Shown: in pieces, positions 60,360 through 64,000 of the stretch
Position numbering within the stretch: the first letter of the stretch is position 1
Layout: each line of letters opens with the position of its first letter
NCBI RefSeq assembly: GCF_026914265.1
Contig: NC_069135.1
Coordinates: 23,788,167 to 23,852,166 of the forward strand
Direction: 5' to 3'
DNA from: Mya arenaria
Taxonomy: Eukaryota; Mollusca; Bivalvia; Myida; Myidae
DNA length: 64,000 nucleotides
Position numbers and translations under genes: made by a program
Notes under the pieces: generated by a model
The model's database searches: none
The model's input: only the letters and a program-made list of their open reading frames with translations
What the model was told of the DNA's origin: nothing

Positions 60360-63300
60360 CTATGTTCTAGGGGCGTTACCAACTCCAAGTACAGTTTTGA
60401 AGGCCCCGGTTCCATATTTTCCAACTGAAAAGGATAGCAATTAACTCTTTACTTTTAAAATGCGTGAAATGTCCTTTTATTTATAGAAAAATATGAAAAG
60501 AAAATGACAAAACGCTTTAAATGATACTACGAATGGCACTTTGAAAGAAACACGAAATAAATAGGCATGATTCCTTACCAGTTTCAAACTGCAAGAAATA
60601 GAACATCTAGCAAGAAGTGCATTTAACAAAAAAAAACTGTTTATTTGGCCGTAGTCCAAAAGCAAAAATGGTTATTTTTTTAACTTATTGAACAATGACT
60701 TTAAACTGACGGTGCACCCGAATAATGAAAAAAGCAAGAAAGAGGTATATGCAATAAATAAATTTGACAAAACATAGAGGGGATTTAAAATAATCTTTGT
60801 CAAAAGTAAGGACACTTTTAGGTGAAATATTTGACGTAGTACCGCCCCTGATCTTCATACGGTGAACTTATGCACATAATGTCAGTCTTTAATACATATA
60901 CCACTAAGTCAAAAAAGCTATGAAAAAACAACAACATTTTCGTGGCTGAACAAGCTATTCTTTATTTGGACAGACCACGAGCACCATACAGCAGGAAATT
61001 ATTCCATAACTTAAGAGTGAAAATATGATATAATTCACAGCAAACAATTATGAAAAGCCACGATATTTAAGTTATTGTATTTAAAACACATACCAGTCGA
61101 ACATCTTGTAAATTAGCAGCATCCGATGTGTTAGTGACGTCACAAGCAGGCACGTGCAAAGTGCAAAAAAATGGTACTTACTTGTGCACATACTTACAGG
61201 AAGTTGTTTTCGGTTTTTCTAGTGTCCAGTAACGGAAGCCGTTTCGTGCACGCTCGTTAAGTCTCGTCCTTTTTCGTTCTTCTTGCAGACTGTTACGGGT
61301 TGGAACGACTTGTCTTTGGCCCGTAAAGTAGTCTAAAATGGGTGTCGTAAAACAAGTATTACTTGAAGGGTGTTCACATGATATAGGCGTTGTGCAGCAC
61401 TTATGAATCTTCAAATTTGGGTGGACAATTGATAAAAATGCATCTCCAAATGGGCGTATTCCCTTTTTTGTAAACGCAATATCCATATAAAGCATATAAG
61501 TATCTTGAGCTTAGTATTGATATTGAAGGGCCTATGATGTTTTACTCTCTTTTAAAGGCAAGCCATCCATCATAAGAATGCAAAGATGCGTTCGTGCATT
61601 TCGGATATCATCATCGAGTTATTTCGATGTTTAATTTATATTGAATAACCATTATATTAGTTTTGCATGGATTACAATTTTGAATAACATTATAATGACG
61701 CCATTTCTATGATATTATATATCAATCAGAAGTAAAAGAAATCACCATAATCATATTGCAATTACATTAATTTGTTTCTCAAATAACATATTTCCTGTAT
61801 AAAAAAAGCTCTCGGTGAAATTTTCAAAAATATCAAATTAAACATTTTGTTACTTTAAAATGAAAAATAAATACCAGTAGCATTTTTGTTTTATTGATGG
61901 CTGGATTACCTTAAAACTACATCTTCACATAATGCCACCTTCTTTAATGCGACTATTTCAAATAGTTATATTTAAATGTTACGTATGATACAGTATATAA
62001 CATCATTTTAATATATATCAACAGCTAGTATCTGCCTCATAAAACTGATGTATGGAATGTATTGTAATATATTTCCATATGCATGCTCCTTAACAGATTC
62101 TTGAAACTTTGGGCCGATTGTTCAGAACTTCGTTATCGTTAACAACGTTGTTAACTTTTCCGTTGTTAACTTTGCCGTTGTTAACTTTCAAATCTGTATT
62201 TCTCTGGGAGTTTCACAGATTCACTTATGCCCGCAGCATTCCAAACAAGATGTTTGACAATTGTTATAGCTCTCCTTGTTTTATTATCTTGATGAATCTT
62301 GATAAGCCCATCCTTAAAATATCTCCAATAAAAGTTTACAAAGATGTCGTAAACCACATTGTTAACTTATTAACATTAACAAATTTATGAACAATCGGGC
62401 GTTTTGTTTGATTTCTCTTCCCGGAAAGTTATTCAATAACGTATTGCGTATCGTCGGCACTATGTTGCGCGAGAGGGTGGTCTTGTGTTGTGTGTGTTGG
62501 GGGGGGGGGGGGGCGGCGGAGAACCATGTGAGGTTGGTTGGTGGTCACCAAGCCGGACAAGTGGGTTTTCTCAGAGTTTTTCGGTTGCCCCCACAACACA
62601 AGACCACACTCTTACGTCATCGTGTCAACGGGAGTTACTATGTATAAGATAATGTATTTTATCTCAATCATTGCAAAAATAAATAAGGTTTAAACTAACG
62701 TATTGCGATAACCGTAATAAAATAGAATTGACTAATTTTAAATTATATAAATGTATGTAGAAAAAAATCATTATCCATAAATCAATGCACTGCAAGTACT
62801 GAAGTAGCAGTGATTAAGTTATTTATGTAAATCATGTTGGATACAAACTTCTTACCTACAATAATCTTGTCGGGGTTATACCCAATTTTCTTGCCGTTAA
62901 ACGAATTTTGGTATGAAGTTCTCTGTAAAAAAGGCAAAAGTAAAAGTAAATGAGAAACATTTCCTTGATATCTAATGCACCGGATAATAAAATCCAACTC
63001 TCTTTACACCTTTGGCAATACCATTTTATTGACGACATCATAAACTGACTGATTCATTTTCTAGCTATTATGTATTGAAATATTGTCATCAACAATTGTC
63101 AAGAAACAAAATAAAAACTTTTTTTGCATTTATAAATGTACTTACCCACACTCCTCGCATGCTTTTTGGAGTCTCATAGTGGCTGTGTCGGGACCAGGAC
63201 CGAAGCCTTTATAACATGGAATACAGGAAAGATAGGATCATGAACAACTGATAACAACTGATAATGGTAAAATTAGTTGCACTTTTCTCCTTTTAGTTAT

Positions 63301-63985
63301 TCTTTTTTGCATATGTTTGTGTAACAAGTTATATACTTTAAGTACTTCTCATTTAAATACGATAATTTATTCAGACATTTAGGACGGCAGGGCAGACATG
63401 AACCTTTAAATAATCTGAATGATCCCGGATCGAGTTTCGAAATGCAAACATTTCGTATTGGTATACGTAATATAATACGTAATGCAATGGGAATAAAACT
63501 ACAGTAGAAAAAAAGAACAATAAACGGAACAAAAAATTTAAACTAGATATTTATTTCATGATAATAAAAACTGTACTTATTTTTAACTTTTATAAAATGT
63601 GACATAATTCACAGCAGCAAACACCGTCAGAATAACAACAACAAAAAGCATAATACACGGCTACAAAGCTAATCTCTAACATGCAAACTTGAATATGAAT
63701 GCTATGGACTATTATATTGAATTAAGAGCACTGTATTGTTTAAAGCAATCATATAGCATGTCTTAACATCGTGTGTACTGACGTTACGAACTAGGTAAGG
63801 CCAACATTTTGAGAAAACTTTGCAAAATTTCAAGGAGGGAGCAAGGGTATTGTGGCTATTATGTGGCCGACCTTCCGTTCGGAATTTTAAGCGTGGAGTT
63901 AAAAGTTTCCGATGTTTCGTAGAAATATTTACTGGCCGCAAGCCCGTCGACACGTCGTAAACAGAATCGCATGAATACGCAGCAT
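60360..63985 (-). CDS. Unrecognised five-exon gene, 183 residues
   Basis: Proposed exons in gene order: 63933-63985, 63146-63206, 62856-62922, 61198-61503, 60360-60424. They total 552 bases with agreeing phases (2, 0, 1, 1). The protein contains SHYETPKSMRGVWRTSYQNS, FNGKKIGYNPDKII, KKGIRPFGDAFLSIVHPN, a central part with four cysteines, ERKRTRLNERARNGFRYWT, and the end KYGTGAFKTVLGVGNAPRT. No signal peptide, membrane helix or known domain is seen. Short basic Tyr/Asn/Pro-rich proteins of this style are frequent among ciliary or sperm microtubule inner proteins, but that is only an impression. The middle and last exons are the firmest. The acceptor of the 306-base exon has a weak pyrimidine tract, and the first exon was chosen by ATG and phase alone. 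Confidence 0.6.
62111..62401. mobile_element. MITE, family 3 (GGGCCGATTGTTCAGAACTT ends)
   Basis: The left end GGGCCGATTGTTCAGAACTT is mirrored by ATTTATGAACAATCGGGCG. Multiple GTTGTTAACTTT repeats lie inside. It is in an intron of the unrecognised minus-strand gene and is the same family as 34811-35060. Confidence 0.75.
62517..62696 (+). mobile_element. tRNA-derived SINE, body only
   Basis: Matches the copy at 31716-31965 from CATGTGAGGTTGGTTGGTGG through AAGCCGGACAAGTGGGTTTT to the GGTTTAAAC tail. The tRNA head is missing and replaced by a poly-G run. Confidence 0.7.
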
Positions 63986-64000
63986 GGGCCCCGCAGATTT

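Overview
The window looks like animal nuclear DNA from a lophotrochozoan, most likely a bivalve mollusc. This is inferred from AT-rich, intron-rich genes with GT-AG junctions, metazoan protein families, and very dense short palindromic and tRNA-derived repeats of types common in mollusc genomes. No operons, bacterial genes, rRNA or CRISPR arrays are visible. All multi-exon models were spliced by eye and rest on phase agreement across junctions.

Layout. 1-900 is a GACGACG-rich minisatellite. 1564-5452 (+) encodes a small secreted six-cysteine protein of unknown family. 5.5-11 kb has no host gene except a fossil Ty3/Gypsy integrase tail at 7.9-8.6 kb. Two intronless paralogues of a beta-propeller (NHL/TRIM-tail-like) protein lie on the minus strand at 11.0-11.9 and 23.2-24.1 kb. 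Between them sit several repeats: a 181-bp tandem array, a 1.4-kb terminal-inverted-repeat element, a tRNA-derived SINE cluster and MITEs. 26374-28406 (+) is CCDC51, the mitochondrial potassium channel protein. 32644-42568 (-) is an eight-exon ADP-ribosylglycohydrolase; its metal-binding exon is followed by five decayed tandem copies of part of itself. 44.4-46.7 kb holds a LINE tail, an antisense SINE and a ten-copy 155-bp satellite. 48.7-49.8 kb is a LINE 3' fragment enclosed by inverted repeats. 50402-59031 (+) is a nine-exon family GH31 enzyme of the YihQ/sulfoquinovosidase type, with signal peptide and GPI-like tail. 60360-63985 (-) is an unrecognised five-exon gene of 183 codons.

The genes do not form one pathway. 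The most interesting is the GH31 gene. It keeps both catalytic aspartates and the Gln/Arg/Trp/Tyr residues that recognise sulfoquinovose in the bacterial enzyme, which suggests an extracellular animal enzyme acting on algal or plant sulfolipid headgroups. A second theme is that both this gene and the ADP-ribosylglycohydrolase carry decayed tandem duplicates of a single active-site exon.
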